NCBI GenBank assembly: GCA_039720395.1
Contig: CM077820.1
Span: forward strand, 52,662,631 to 52,726,630
DNA: 64,000 bases
Direction of reading: 5' to 3'
Origin: Liquidambar formosana
Lineage: Eukaryota; Streptophyta; Magnoliopsida; Saxifragales; Altingiaceae
The translations under genes were made by a program, and so were the position numbers. The stretch's first letter is position 1; each line of letters begins with the position of its first letter. The notes beneath the pieces were generated by a model that made no database searches, was not told the origin of the DNA, and saw nothing but the letters and a program-made list of their open reading frames with translations. This document shows, piece after piece, positions 1 to 11,008 of this stretch.

Positions 1-480
1 GATCAAAGGTTTAACCTTAGTTGCCTTAGTTGGCAATTTAATTACCATAAAAAATTTTTAAGAAAAATAAAGTTTTGGAACTTGATAACCTACAAAATGA
101 GTCCACACTTCCATCAATAAATGCAGAGGTCACCTCTTACATATCATTCCTCGATTCAAAAGGGAGAATAACATACTTAACAACTTCTTGGCAGCGATGA
201 AGAAGTGGCTAGGCTCTTCAATGAGATACAGACTAACTTAGTGCCAAACCATGCTATATATGAAGGGTATAAAGATGCGAAAGCCAACATCCAGAATTAT
301 TAGGACAATGAATACAATACTTGGATAGCTCAACTCTCAAGTCATTCATGACCATTTCAGTACCTCGTGGATTCTAGAGATCACAATATCTGGGCTTTTG
401 GCCAACTACACCATCTTCCCACCTCCTGGCCATAGTCTTTGCAATCATCTTAAAAAAATTTATAGGGCAACTGAGTATAG
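1..480 (+). pseudogene. DUF247 (UPF0481) protein, C-terminal remnant
   Basis: This is the 3' part of a DUF247/UPF0481 family gene, a plant membrane-associated family of mostly unknown role, and it is cut by the window edge. Around 115-170 one frame reads EVTSYISFLDS. After a frame change, 193-300 reads GSDEEVARLFNEIQTNLVPNHA and then KANIQNY, which is the usual DUF247 block before the C-terminal membrane helix. A TAG after IQNY and further frame changes break the gene. The last part (about 340-480) should encode the FSTPW-type segment and the hydrophobic helix but is degraded. A better preserved copy of the same tail lies at 55385-55645, also just upstream of a TIR exon. Family assignment is by remembered motif similarity. 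Confidence 0.6.
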
Positions 481-775
481 GGCAATAATGTGTCGGGACG
501 TTATTTGATATCGAACAAATAAGTTGTTGGAAATGGTATATAACTATATAAGTATGGTTTAACATCTCTAAAATTTTGAAGTGTAATATATACTAAAATT
601 TTCCCCTTCCCATCTTACTCAATATAGATACCAATCGTTCTTTCGCTATTTGCTGAGCGAAGCCTACGCCTTTTAAAGGCAAGAAAATTCTTGTCAAAAA
701 TTGCGAAGGCGTGCGACCAAAATTTCTTACTGGGCCGAACGTGGGAGCAACATGATAGATCCGATGACCGACAAG

Positions 776-1107
776 AACCTTTGTTTTTGCTTTCCAAAAT
801 CTGGGCCTGCTGAGATTAGGCTGAACGACCTTCCCTCATGACCCTAAGGGGATGGCTATTGCAACCCCACATTCTTATCAGCCCACCCCCCATTCTTTAA
901 GTTTTTAAGGTTTTATGCAAAATATAAAAGGTTTTTATGAAAACCTTTGTTTTTGCTTTCCAAAATCTGGGCCTGTTGAGATTAGGCTAAACGACCTTCC
1001 CTCATAACCCTAAGGGAATGGCTATTGCAACCCCACATTCTTATCACCTCACCCCCCATTCTTTAAGTTTTTAAGGTTTTATGCAAAATATAAAAGGTTT
1101 TTATGAA
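776..1107. repeat. 166-bp tandem duplication upstream of TNL-A
   Basis: Two near-identical 166-bp units (776-941 and 942-1107) lie head to tail. Each holds about 70 bp of the flank shared with unit G (about 55845-55915) followed by about 98 bp of the left end of the MITE at 1011-1408. The duplication therefore happened after that MITE inserted. Confidence 0.85.
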
Positions 1108-1408
1108 AACCGGCCGTGATGTTCACTAGAAAACATCATTTTGAATAATTTTGTAGAAGAAAATTTTTCCTAAATTTATTGTTTAAATATATTTTTTAGC
1201 TATTTATAGCCTTTATTTTATTTTTTGCCAAAAAGTCTACCTAAATGATAGATTTTGCAAAAATTTTCTCCTACAAAGTTATTCAAAATGATGTTTTTTA
1301 GTAGACTATGCAACTGATTTTTGCAAAAACCTTTTATATTTTTCTTGAAATCTTAAAAACAAAAAAGATTAGGGTGGGACTATAAGAATGGGGGTTGCAA
1401 TAACCCTT
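1011..1408. mobile_element. MITE with long inverted repeat (Mutator-like)
   Basis: The ends are imperfect inverted repeats: GGCTATTGCAACCCC at the left and the reverse complement of GGGGTTGCAATAACCC at the right. Complementary inner arms contain AAAATATAAAAGG. Unit G carries the empty site, where CCTTCCCTCATAACC runs straight into CGACAGTCCC near 55890-55915. The flanking CCCTCATAACC / CCCTAACC could be a decayed 9-bp target duplication. There is no coding capacity. Confidence 0.65.
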
Positions 1409-1551
1409 CCCTAACCCGACAGTCCCTTTGTTCTATTTAATTACTCCATTTCTTATTATTTTGCAAGTCAACTTCTGCTTTGTCTGGGTCAACCTGAAGA
1501 CACAAACTCTTCTCAAAGAAGACACAGCGGCGAAAGACCCATATCGTGGAA

Positions 1552-2085
1552 ATGGATTTCGAGGGGAATCCGAAGCGGCGAAAGACCCATAACCCACTTC
1601 CCTCCACTGCTGCAAACTCTTCATCCGCCGCTGGGAGGAGAATATGAAGTCTTCTTGAGTTTCAGAGGGGGAGACACTCGAAATGGCTTCACCGATTTCC
1701 ACTACACCTATCTTGACGATGTGGGGATTTGCACCTTTAGGGACGATAATGAGCTTCGCCCAGGAGAGAAGATCGGCTCGGATCTGCTCAAAGCAATCGA
1801 GAAATCGAAAATCTCCATCCCAATCTTTTCCGAAAACTACGCTTCTAGTAAATGGTGCCTACGTGAGCTAGCCCACATGGTGGAGTGCCATAGAAGGGGA
1901 CAAAAGATTTTACCCATTTTCTATGACGTCGAGCCGTCCGATGTAAGGCATCAAACTGGGTGTTACGAGAAGGCCTTTCTCCAACACGAGAAGAATTTCG
2001 ATGAAAAGACTGTGCAGGGATGGAAGGAGGCTCTGAGAGAGGTTGGAGAATTGAAGGGATGGGAATTGAATAAAGAAACTAATGG
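1552..2085 (+). pseudogene. TNL-A exon 1, TIR domain, frameshifted
   Basis: The start at ATG 1552 is chosen because the context GTGGAAATGGA recurs at the start of unit D (26191) and similarly at G (56061). The N-terminus (MDFEGNPKRRK) is followed by a short Ser/Ala linker. One extra base in GCTGGGAGGAGAATATG shifts the frame and gives a stop near 1645. The +1 frame then carries the whole TIR domain: EVFLSFRGGDTR, FRDDNELRPGEKIG, SKISIPIFSENYASSKWCL with the catalytic-type Glu in CLREL, and LPIFYDVEPSDVRHQTG. It ends at the donor AATGG|GTATG. A single error in a G-rich stretch could also be a sequencing artefact. Confidence 0.8.
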
Positions 2086-2424
2086 GTATGTCATTCACTC
2101 CTCAACCCCCTGTTTTTACAGTATGATCTAGTATTAACTAAAAAAAATTGTTTGTTAATTTTATATTTGTCATGGAGAATTAGTAATATTCCGGACACTT
2201 GTTTCCGACTGGTAATTTTTTTCCAGACTCCAAAATTTGGAATAGATTTCTTTAAATTTTTGTGCTTAAGAGTTTATAAGAATGATAATATTGTGTATTG
2301 CAAATAATAGTTGATATTCTAATTGCATACTTTAAGCGAGAATAGTAATGGTTATTTTCTTTCTAGGCATTAATTATTTTTTGTGTTTTTCGTTTGATAT
2401 CGATTATATGTGTATTTTTGGCAG

Positions 2425-3526
2425 GCGTGAGGGAGAACTAGTCAAGATGGTTGCTTCTAATGTTTTGTTAGAGTTAAAGAAGAATCACATGGTTCTAAAT
2501 GACAACTTGGTTGGAATTCATCATCACGTAGAAGAAATGATGAAGTTATTAAATGTTGGCTCCAGTGATGTATCTATTGTTGTAATCCATGGCATGGGAG
2601 GTATTGGCAAGACAACTATTGCTAAGGTCATCTACAACCAACTCTTACAGTGCTTCGAATGTTGTTGCTTCCTCCCAGATGTTCGAGAAACATCACTACG
2701 AAAAGGTCTTGTTGATTTGCAAAATCAACTTATCTCCAAGCTCCGAAAAAGGAAATGCTCCAACAGCAACATTGTTGATGTTGAGGAGGGAATCACCACC
2801 ATCAAAGACATAGTTTGCAGAAAAAAAGTTCTTATTATTCTTGACGATGTAGATCAAAAGTCTCAATTTGATAAGCTTGCAGGAATGCGTGATTGTTTTG
2901 GTTCAGGAAGTCGAATAATAGTTACGACAAGAAACAAAGGGGTTCTAGATCCACTTAAAGTGGATAAGACCTATGAACCCCCCATGATGGAGCCTCGTCA
3001 TTCTCTTGAACTATTTTGTAGGCATGCATTCAGGAGAAACTCCCCCCCAAAAGACTATGATATTCTCTCTGACGAAATTGTATCCACTGCTGCAGGGCTT
3101 CCTTTGGCTCTTGAAGTTATTGGGTCACTTTTATTGGATAAAGGGGAAGATGAATGGAAAGAATTATTAGCAAAGTTGAAAAAAATACCAGAAGAGAAAG
3201 TGCAGGAAAAGTTGATGATCAGTTATGAAGCACTAAATGATCAGCAAAAGGAAATATTTCTTGATATTGCATGTCTCTTCAATGGAGAGGGTAAAAAATA
3301 TCCTTTTGACATGTGGGATGCTTGCGAATTTTGTCCACGAAATGGAATTAATGTCCTTGTTCTCAGGTCTCTAGTCAAAATTCAAGATGATGATAAGTTT
3401 TGGATGCATGATCAGCTTAGAGACCTTGGTAGGGAAATCGTCCGTAAGGAAAATCGCAAGGATCCAGGGGAGCATAGTAGGTTGTGGCGTGAGGAGGAAG
3501 TCTCGTACATATTGGAGAGCCGGATG
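2425..3526 (+). CDS. TNL-A exon 2, NB-ARC domain, open frame
   Basis: This exon starts after the acceptor TTTTTGGCAG and ends at the donor CGGATG|GTAATATC, the same boundaries as in unit D. It is open throughout. The motifs in order are P-loop GMGGIGKTT, kinase-2 KKVLIILDDVD, RNBS-B GSRIIVTTRNK, GLPLALEVIGS, RNBS-D-like IFLDIACLF, and MHD in WMHDQLRDLGREIV. All key nucleotide-binding residues are present, so the domain itself is intact although the gene around it is broken. The apparent start upstream at 2348 lies in the intron and is not used. Confidence 0.85.
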
Positions 3527-4589
3527 GTAATATCAAACTACATCATAAATTTTTATCCTCTTTATTTAGCATTTTTCTTATTTTCTAATTCATCTATCTA
3601 ATATATAGATATACATATAGATATAGATATATATTAAAGTAATGTTCACAGTCGTCATGTGGCAATTTTTTACAGAGCCACATGGCCTTTTATTTACACT
3701 TTAATTGATTTTTAAAAAGTTGTCTTTCAATCTCTCAAAAAGTTTTTCTCTTTTCTTTTCATTTTTGGCTTGGACCAAATGGTTTTACATAGCTTTTAAT
3801 TTCTGGAACCATTGTAACCGAATAACCATCATCTCTTTCAAATTCTCCACCAACTCTTCAATGGATCATCACCAGCTGGCCATGGCTCGAGAGAGGCATT
3901 ACTTCTTAATAACTCTCAAACTCTCTCCTTCCTAACGTATCATCCACGTGGAGGTCTCTTCCTTTTCAACTTTTAAGAATTTAGATAGTTTGGAAATCCC
4001 ATGAGTCTTACACTCTCACCAACTATTTAAAGAGACATGGTTAAGTCCCCCAAGCAATAAGACCCCTCTGTTTGCACATTTTCATTAGCAATAGATATAT
4101 TTATGTCAATCCACTACATAGGGATATGCAACCCGCTCTTACAGAATAACCATAGGCATCCTGGAGAAAGAAGGACCTTTTTGCTCATTTATACTTTTCC
4201 TTGATTTTCTTTTATGATCGCAGATTTGATAGATTAAATCACTAAGGTTGGTAATTTATCACCTTACAAATTCTGTATTTTCAACCAATTCTGTATTTAA
4301 AGTATACTTTGTTTATTATAATTACCCTCATTATACATTTTGTTTATTTGTATTTTCTCCCGTGCATTGCACGGGTTCGATCAGCATTCTTTTCTTCCCT
4401 GCAATATTCTTCCTCCTGCTCCATTATCTCATGCAAATTCTGGTAAAGGTTTCTATCTGAATTTTTTTTCCTTTTACCAACAGTTGGATTTACTTTCTAC
4501 CAATCCCATCATATATATAAATGTTGGGGGAGGGTTTGTGTGTAGGTATTATTATTATTACTTTTTGTTATTGCAGAATTTGATAACTC

Positions 4590-4628
<39 letters not shown>

Positions 4629-4958
4629 ATTTCAAATTTAAATTTCGTTCAACTTTTTTTTTCCTCCTGGTAATGAAATTTTTATGCAACTTTTATGATT
4701 ATTCTTATACTATTTTTCTCTATATTTTTTCCCATGAGAGTGTACCATTATTGTAATCTAATATATATATATATATATTAAATTAGTATTCACAGTCAGG
4801 CATGTGTCAATTTTTTACAAAGCTACGTGGCACATTCTTTATACTTTAATTTTTTTATAAAATGTTGTCTTTAATTGTTTTAACAGTTATCTCTTTCAAT
4901 TTTTCCAATTCAAATTAAACTCTCTACACAATCATTTACTATTCTTTCTTTCACACCA

Positions 4959-5304
4959 TCTATACTAATATAGAAAGCGGTTGGAACTTTGGTTGGATGT
5001 GTAGAGTGAATTACCAAAAAACCCTCATCTGTTTTAAATAAGGTAGAAGTTACTGGGTTCAAAAAGGTTTTTTAGTAAGATCTCTTAAATAAACTCTAAC
5101 TTGACCACCCACTATCTTCTTGCTTTTTCCCACTTTTCTCTTCCTCTATCATAACCGCCCTCGTATTCTCTCTCTGTAACTACTTAATATTAGTTTTTAT
5201 TTTTATTTTTATTTCAAATTTTGAATTTATTTTTTGGAAGATTTTTGTAGGGAGTAATATATATATTTTTTTTTGGCACACAATGCGTGTGCTCTGACAT
5301 GTAG
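4959..5304 (+). mobile_element. Short non-autonomous Helitron
   Basis: The 5' end is TCTATACTAATATAG preceded by A. The 3' end has the hairpin GCACACAATGCGTGTGC followed after 8 bases by GTAG and then T. The copies in units D and E end in CTAG, so GTAG here is a decayed terminus. There are no terminal inverted repeats or target duplication, as expected for Helitron insertion between A and T. It is shared by A, D and E, so it predates their duplication. Confidence 0.7.
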
Positions 5305-5572
5305 TTTCAATGTAACAAGTTACCCGAAGAGACACAATTATAAAAGTTGGTTTCTTCAATTTATGTTAGACACAACCCCTTGGAACTTTTATACTTATAT
5401 GTTTTTTTCAAGACAGAAGGAGTTGTGTCCTTTTGCCCAAACATAGAAATTTTTTATTCTGTATGTAAAATCATGACTGGTGTGTGTACAGGATGACCGT
5501 GAAGGGCAGATGTGTTTTCCCTTTTTGGTTAATTTTCCTTTTTCGGTGTAAGTTAATGTAATGCATTCTTTT

Positions 5573-5746
5573 TTTTGATTTCTCAAGGTGTCCCCAGGCT
5601 TCGCCCAGGACTAATCCTCTGAGGTACGGTCGGGCGCCGAAGCGGGGACCTCTCCCAAGAAAGTTTGCTGCATCCACAAGGGCTCGAACTCGAGACCTCT
5701 TGCTTAAGCGACCAGAGCCCCTTCCACTCAGGCCAACCTTCTTTGG
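5573..5746 (-). mobile_element. tRNA-derived SINE in TNL-A intron 3
   Basis: On the minus strand this has a pol III box A (TGGCCTGAGTGG, 5724-5735) and box B (GTCTCGAGTTCGAGCCC, about 5682-5699), then a tRNA-unrelated body and an A-rich 3' end at 5573-5582. It is flanked by a perfect 19-bp target duplication, TAATGTAATGCATTCTTTT, at 5554-5572 and 5747-5765. The same site is empty in unit D (about 30466-30486) and unit E (about 41700-41722), which proves the insertion. Confidence 0.9.
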
Positions 5747-7234
5747 TAATGTAATGCATTCTTTTATTGGCCATTATTTATTTGTTATTTTGAAACTATA
5801 ACCCATTAACAAAGAGTCAAATATGTATTTGTATTTTGTATATACAAATCTTTTATCTTTTAATTATTTTTGTTAATTATGTTTTGCGATTATAGATTCT
5901 GCTGAATAAATAAATAAGATCGATGAGCTTTTTTTATTAAGAAATATTGTATATACGACATTTTAAAGCCGGAATTTGATTATTATTATAAAAAAGTAGG
6001 AGTTTGATTATACTTTTAATTTTGTACATGTCGTCATTAATTTTGTTACAGTTTTTTTTTTTTTTTTTTTTTTTAATTGTGTTTAAAGCTGTTTAGATTT
6101 TTATTGCCCCAACCGTTATAATAGTTATCTCTTTTAATTTCTCTAAACTTAAATTTAACTGTTCTATTTTTAAAAAAATTAATCTCAGTTTTTAAATCCC
6201 AATGAGATTCAACAACTATTTTTACTGAACAAATACGTCTAATGTTTGTACATTTCCATTCTTATTATCGGTTCAATTTGTATTCATCGTCTCTCTTTAT
6301 GCACCTCATTATTTTTCTCTCTCAACCATTAGGTGCTGAAATTTTGAATTAAAAACTATTATTTCTATAAGCCTTTCTCCAACAATTAATTCATGTTGAA
6401 CTTAACTCAAGGTAATCAATCCAAATTTTGTTTCCTTTTAAATTTCGTTTCCTTTCAAATTATGCTTCCTTTTAAAGTCTTCTAATGATTACCATAAATT
6501 TCTTTGGCCTAATAATTATTCTTGAAGTTTTTTAATTCTCTTCATAGTTCTTATCATAACTGAAAAATGAAAAAGTGATAGATTTACACCCAAAAAGGTT
6601 TCCTTTTAAATTCTTCTACTATTTCCAACTTTGGTTTAACTATTATTCTTTGGGTATTCCTTAGGGATGTGCAAAAAACCGTCTAATCCGTCAAATCAAA
6701 CCAATCTGCTCCATTCCGCACCGACCTAAGCGGTCTGAGAGAATAGGTGGATTGGTTAGGGTGGATTGAGTAATAAATTTGGCGGTTTGATTTGGTTGGT
6801 GAGTTGAACTTTGTCAAACCGCCAATAAACCAACCCAACCCGCTTTCAATTATATATATATATATATATAGTCATTTTAATATCAAGTACATGTGTGATT
6901 GCTGAAATTGATTACTCAATTTTTTTTTTCAGTTTAACAATTAATTTTTCTGCAATTTGTTATGATTACTCTTATGCTATTTTTTTTCTTTATATTTTTC
7001 CACGGATCTACTACTGGTTAGGAAATAAAGTCCTTTACAAACAAAAATCTTCTACAATAGGGTTTTACAAGCTGACGTGGGTGCTCTTGAGTATAGCATG
7101 TTGGCATCATACCGATTGTATTTTTAAGGTCAAAACTGATAAGTCTTCTTTGCTCACAAGAAAGTTTTTAAAAAATAGGAAAATGAATTGAAAATAAATA
7201 TTCTTTTTTTAATTTTAAGGATTTCTGTTGGCAG

Positions 7235-8899
7235 GGAACAAAAAAGGTTGAAGTTTTAAGGATTTCTTTTGACGTGGAACCAGAAACGCCAATCTTTCCC
7301 TATTGGTTGATGGCCTTTTTCGCAGTCTTCACCAAGGAGGGGAAGCTCTCATTCTTGACCAATACACGGTTATTTTTTATTTTTTATTCTATTTTTTGTT
7401 TTCCTATTTTCTTCTTTTTGGATATCTGCCATTTTTTTATCCAAAAAAAATACCGGGTGCTCCATAGGTCATTGACAAATGAAGAATTTGGGCAACTACT
7501 TAAACTAAGGTATCTCTGAGTATATGGCGCAGGCCTTGCTGGAGATTTTAAGCATCTTCTTTCAGAATTAAGATGGCTCGAGTGGGACGGAGGTGGTTGT
7601 AACATCCGTCATCGTAATTTTGTGAATTTTACGCCAACCAGTTTTCACCTAGAGAATCTAGTCGTTCTTTGTCTATCATCTTGCGTGATCAAAGACGACA
7701 CTTGGAGTGAAATGAAGGTCTGGTGGAATATGTCTCTTTTTGTTTCTATTATCACATCCTATAGCCTATACCCCTTGGAAATTGATTTTATTTTCTTATT
7801 ATTCTACAGATGCTTCAAAAGTTGAAAGTTCTATATCTCTCAGATGTCTATGGTTTTAGAAGACTTCCCTACTTACCTATAAATTTGAGAGAGCTTAGCA
7901 TTTTATCGTGTACGAGCATAACAGAGTTACCAGATTCTATTGGAAATTTAGAGAAGCTTGAATGGATACATATCTTTAACTGTCACAATTTGAAAGGGGA
8001 AATTCCTTGGAGTATCGGGAGACTATCCTCTTTGAGAATCTTGATGTTATATGATACCGGGATTTGTAGCCTACCAACGAGTGTTTGTGGGCTTTCTCGC
8101 CTCCAAACCCTTCGTTTGAGTTGCGACGAACTTGAATCGCTGCCAGAGCTTCCCCACAGTTTAACGGATCTTCAGGTCTCATCTGGATTAACAACAACAT
8201 TCCTGAGTCTTTCCAACCTGGTGAATTTCAGGAAGTTGTACTTTTCTCTGCGGAATAATCCGATAGAAATTCCAAGAGATATTGGGTAATTATCCAAATT
8301 GGAGACGATTATCCAAATTGGAGACCTTGATCTTCTCCAAAAGCAATATTATTAACTCCTTACCTGCAGAGATTGGTGACCTTTCTCAGCTCAAGAAACT
8401 TCAAGTCAACCGCTGCAGCAAGCTTCGGTTTATCCTTGGGCTTCCCTCAAGTTTATTCGAACTGCATCTTTATTGTTGTGATTCACTGGAAAGATTGCCT
8501 GATCTGTCGAATTTGAAAAATTTATCAACATTAAAGTTATCGAATTGCCGTGAGCTAAAGGGGATTCAAGGGCTTGAACAGTTAGAATCTTTAGTTACTT
8601 ACAGGTGCATTGGTGCGAATTAGTTGAAAGGTTATCGGATCTTTCAAATTTAAAAAGTTTGAAGGAACTAAGAATTTGATGGTTGGGACAATTTAACTGA
8701 GATCCGTGGACTGGAGGAATTGGAATCCTTAGAAGTTTTGGTCATTGCGCGATGCTACTTGCTTAAATTACCTGATTTGTCAAATCTAAAAAACTTAAAA
8801 TCTTCTTCAATTCCGCTGAAGAGCGAATTTGACTGGCTTTCTGACTCTGAATCTGACGGAGAACCTGACTGCGAACCTGACGGAGATCCAAGGACTTAG
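7235..8899 (+). pseudogene. TNL-A LRR exons 3 and 4, broken
   Basis: Exon 3 (7235-7717) begins GTKKVEV but holds about 160 bp of extra sequence in two places compared with units D and E. The TGA at 7517 replaces the CGA of unit E. Exon 4 starts at 7810 (MLQKLKVLYL) and codes leucine-rich repeats of the form LPDSIGNLEKLEWIHIFNC. At 8287 GGGTAA replaces GGGAAA, and a 20-bp repeat of TTATCCAAATTGGAGAC shifts the frame. LRR coding continues in another frame to about 8623 and then in degraded form to the acidic Ser/Asp/Glu tail at 8845-8895. Confidence 0.8.
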
Positions 8900-9271
8900 A
8901 GGAATTGAAAAATCCTTATATCTCTGGATACAAGTCAATTGACAAATTACAAGATTTGTCAAACACACGGAAATCGAAGAGTGCAATACCAAGTGCCAAT
9001 TAAAAATCAAAACAAACATTTGCCTCCAGAGATTGTCCGAATGAGCATGAGTCGTCAGGAACATGGTGAGTCTCAATATCCTTTGGTTGTGTGTGCAGTT
9101 TCTTTTGTTCCAAAATACTTTCCCACGGTTGTGAAATTTATGCAATTTCAAAACAATCTTGGATCTTTTGATCACATATACACATTCATGATCTTTTGAT
9201 CACTTAGCTTACTCCGTAATTCTTTATTATTTTGCTAGTCAACTTCTCCTTTGTTTCAATCGTTGAAGGCT
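8900..9271 (+). other. TNL-A 3' end and junction with unit B flank
   Basis: Positions 8900-9190 match the 3' flank of units E and G (SIDKLQDLSN-like coding remnant, then CCAGAGAT...GAGCATGAG and the GGTGAG motif). Near 9190, where E and G continue towards REV3 exons, this copy switches to the upstream flank of a TIR exon (CTTTATTATTTTGCTAGTCAAC), also found before units F and G. This is a unit-to-unit recombination joint. Confidence 0.6.
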
Positions 9272-9340
9272 ATGGCGGCAGTGCTGGGAAGAGGATGGGT
9301 TACCTCAAAGACACAGCTGGGAAAGACCCATATCATGGAA

Positions 9341-9895
9341 ATGGATTTCAAGGGGAATTCGAAGAAGCGAAAACGAAACCCACTTCCCTGCATTGCTGCA
9401 AACTCTTCATCCGACTCTGTTTCTGCTTCTGCCTGTGCGGCAGCAGGGGCATACGAAGTCTTCTTGAGTTTCAGAGGGGGGAGACACTCGAAAGGGCTTC
9501 ACCGATTTCCTCTACACCGATCTTGTCGATAGGAGGATTTGCACCTTTAGGGACGATGATGAGCTTCGCGTAGGAGAAGAGATTGGACCGGAGCTTCTCA
9601 AGGCAATCCAAGAATTGAAAATCTCCATCCTGATATTTTCCAAAACTATGCTTCTAGTAAATGGTGCCTACTTGAGCTAGCCCAGATGGTGGAGTGCCAA
9701 AGAAAAATGGGACAAAAGATTTTGCCCATTTTCTATGACATTGTGCCGTCTGATGTACAGTATCAAAGGGGGAGTAATGAGGAGGCCATTCGCCAACACA
9801 AGAAGCATTTTGACAAAAGATTGTGAAGGGATGGAAGGAGGCTCTGAGAGAGGTTGGAGGATTGAAGGGGTGGAATTGGAGAAAGAAACTAATAG
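9341..9895 (+). pseudogene. TNL-B exon 1, TIR domain, frameshifted
   Basis: The frame opens at ATG 9341 (MDFKGNSKKRKRNP), with an in-frame upstream ATG at 9272 (MAAVLGRGW). A Ser/Ala linker leads into YEVFLSFRGG. One extra G near 9474-9481 shifts the frame, and more single-base changes follow (near 9525 and 9640). The motifs FRDDDELRVGEEIG and ASSKWCLLEL are seen in changing frames. It shares with unit F the one-base deletion in TTTTGACAAAAGATTGTGAAGG (about 9809-9827), so that lesion predates the B/F duplication. The exon ends at AATAG|GTATG. Confidence 0.8.
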
Positions 9896-10428
9896 GTATG
9901 TAATTCACTCCTGCTAATGGCTAAAACCCCTGTTTTTACAGTATGATCCAATATTAAACATTATGATGATAAAATCCTTCAAATATTAAAACGGTGAAAA
10001 TTGTTTTGTCAGCATTTTATTTGTGATAATAAAACTAAAACACTGATGTTGCAGACACTTGGTTTGCTGTTATTCCTGTTCCAGTGTGTTTTAGAGTGGT
10101 AATTTTATTCTAGACTGTAAAATCTGGAATATATTTCTTTCATTTTTGTGCTTAAGAATTTATTATTGTGTATTACAAGTAAATCAGGGGCAGAGCTACA
10201 CATTGAAACAGTCATCTCTTCTTCAATAAGTAGGAGAATAAAATCCTAGAACTAAGGAGCTGATTGTATATGTACAAGTGATATTCTAATTGCTTTCTTG
10301 AAGTGAGAAAAGTAGGGGCTGCTTATATGTCTATAAGTGATATTCTTTTCTTTTAACCTTTTTTTCCAATTCTGGGCATTAATATATATATATATATATT
10401 TCCCTTTGATATCTTTGATATTTGGCAG

Positions 10429-10648
10429 GCATCAAGGAAAATTGGTAAAGTTGGTTGTTTCTAAAGTTTTGCTTGAGCTAAAGAAGAATTACATTGCTGT
10501 AACTGACAATCTGGTTGCAATTGATCATCACATAGAAAAATTGATGGGACACTTAAATGTTGAATCTACTGATGTATTGATTGTTGGAATTTGTGGCATG
10601 AGTGGTATTGGAATTTGTGGCATGAGGGGTGTACTTCAGCATCTATAA
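10429..10648 (+). pseudogene. TNL-B exon 2, NB domain cut at the P-loop
   Basis: After the acceptor TTTGGCAG the frame reads HQGKLVKLVVSKVLLELKKNY and on to VDVLIVGICGMSGIG. There the P-loop is lost: instead of GKTT the frame reads ICGMRGVLQHL and stops at 10646. The GGAATTTGTGGCATGAG segment is repeated in tandem across the P-loop. In another frame just after it, IYNDFLAQSSNESL may be the residue of the next NB motif. Beyond this lies sequence leading to a REV3 exon. Unit F (49450-49669) has the same structure. Confidence 0.75.
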
Positions 10649-10782
10649 TGACTTTCTAGCACAATCATCCAATGAAAGTTTGATATTACTGGGTCTTTTG
10701 TAACCAGAGTTTTCTGTCCTCATTGGAAAATGTCTACTGTCCAACCTTTGAGTTCCAGTTCTTCACTAGTTTTGGCTGTAGT

Positions 10783-10996
10783 TGTTGAAAAGTATTCTAT
10801 ATTGTTCTTATTTACTTGTAATAAGATGAAGGGTACTATTGTTTTTGTACTTGTATTAGTATAAAAGATAATATACAAGAGGGAAAAACCTAAGTTCTCT
10901 CTTTTTACAGCAGCCATTTCTCTTCTCTTTTCTTCCTTCCTTTCTTCTCTTTCTTTCTTTCTTTCTTTCTTCTTTGATTAGTTATACAAATCCACT
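10783..10996 (+). repeat. Copia 5' LTR
   Basis: This LTR runs from TGTTGAAAAG to AAATCCACT. The last two bases (CT) are shared by both LTR copies before they diverge, so the ends are TG...CT instead of TG...CA. TATAAAAGATAATATAC near 10859-10875 is a possible TATA region, and TTTCTTTC runs precede the 3' end. Confidence 0.9.
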
Positions 10997-11008
10997 TGGT
11001 ATCAGAGA
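10997..11008 (+). other. Primer-binding site
   Basis: TGGTATCAGAGA directly follows the 5' LTR. It matches the usual Copia site complementary to the 3' end of initiator methionine tRNA. Confidence 0.85.

Larger units (their letters stand above)
3527..7234 (+). other. TNL-A intron 3 (large, repeat-rich)
   Basis: This 3.7-kb intron corresponds to 28179-31964 in unit D and, from about position 4425 on, to 38203-43229 in unit E. It is AT-rich, with TA runs near 4595-4625 and 6850, and has two copies of a motif around TTCACAGTC...GCCACATGGC (about 3640 and 4780). It also holds a short Helitron (4959-5304) and a SINE (5573-5746) that the other copies lack. The ORFs in it are chance frames in low-complexity DNA. 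Confidence 0.75.
1552..8899 (+). pseudogene. TNL-A: full-length TIR-NB-LRR pseudogene
   Basis: This copy has the same exon plan as intact TNL-D: TIR exon 1552-2085, NB exon 2425-3526, short LRR exon 7235-7717 and long LRR exon from 7810. Introns have GT/AG ends (2086-2424, 3527-7234, 7718-7809). It is broken by one extra base near 1633-1639 in the TIR exon, insertions and a TGA at 7517-7519 in exon 3, and a TAA at 8287-8289 plus a short tandem duplication in the LRR exon. The NB exon is fully open. It would have encoded a cytoplasmic or nuclear immune receptor with an NADase-type TIR, an NB-ARC switch and an LRR sensor. No REV3 exon follows; near 9190 the unit passes into the upstream flank of unit B. 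Confidence 0.8.

Noticed and set aside
4365..4381. Hairpin CCCGTGCATTGCACGGG as a Helitron 3' end
   Set aside because: No CTAG or CTRR follows within the usual distance on either strand, so it is at best a decayed terminus.
4340..4756. 138-codon ORF in TNL-A intron 3 (and a similar one at 29244-29522)
   Set aside because: The frame is made of low-complexity TA/TTA repeats translating to Tyr/Ile runs, lies inside an intron, and has no domain.
5680..5740. tRNA gene on the minus strand
   Set aside because: Box A and B are present but no cloverleaf or acceptor stem could be drawn, and a 19-bp target duplication shows it is a SINE.
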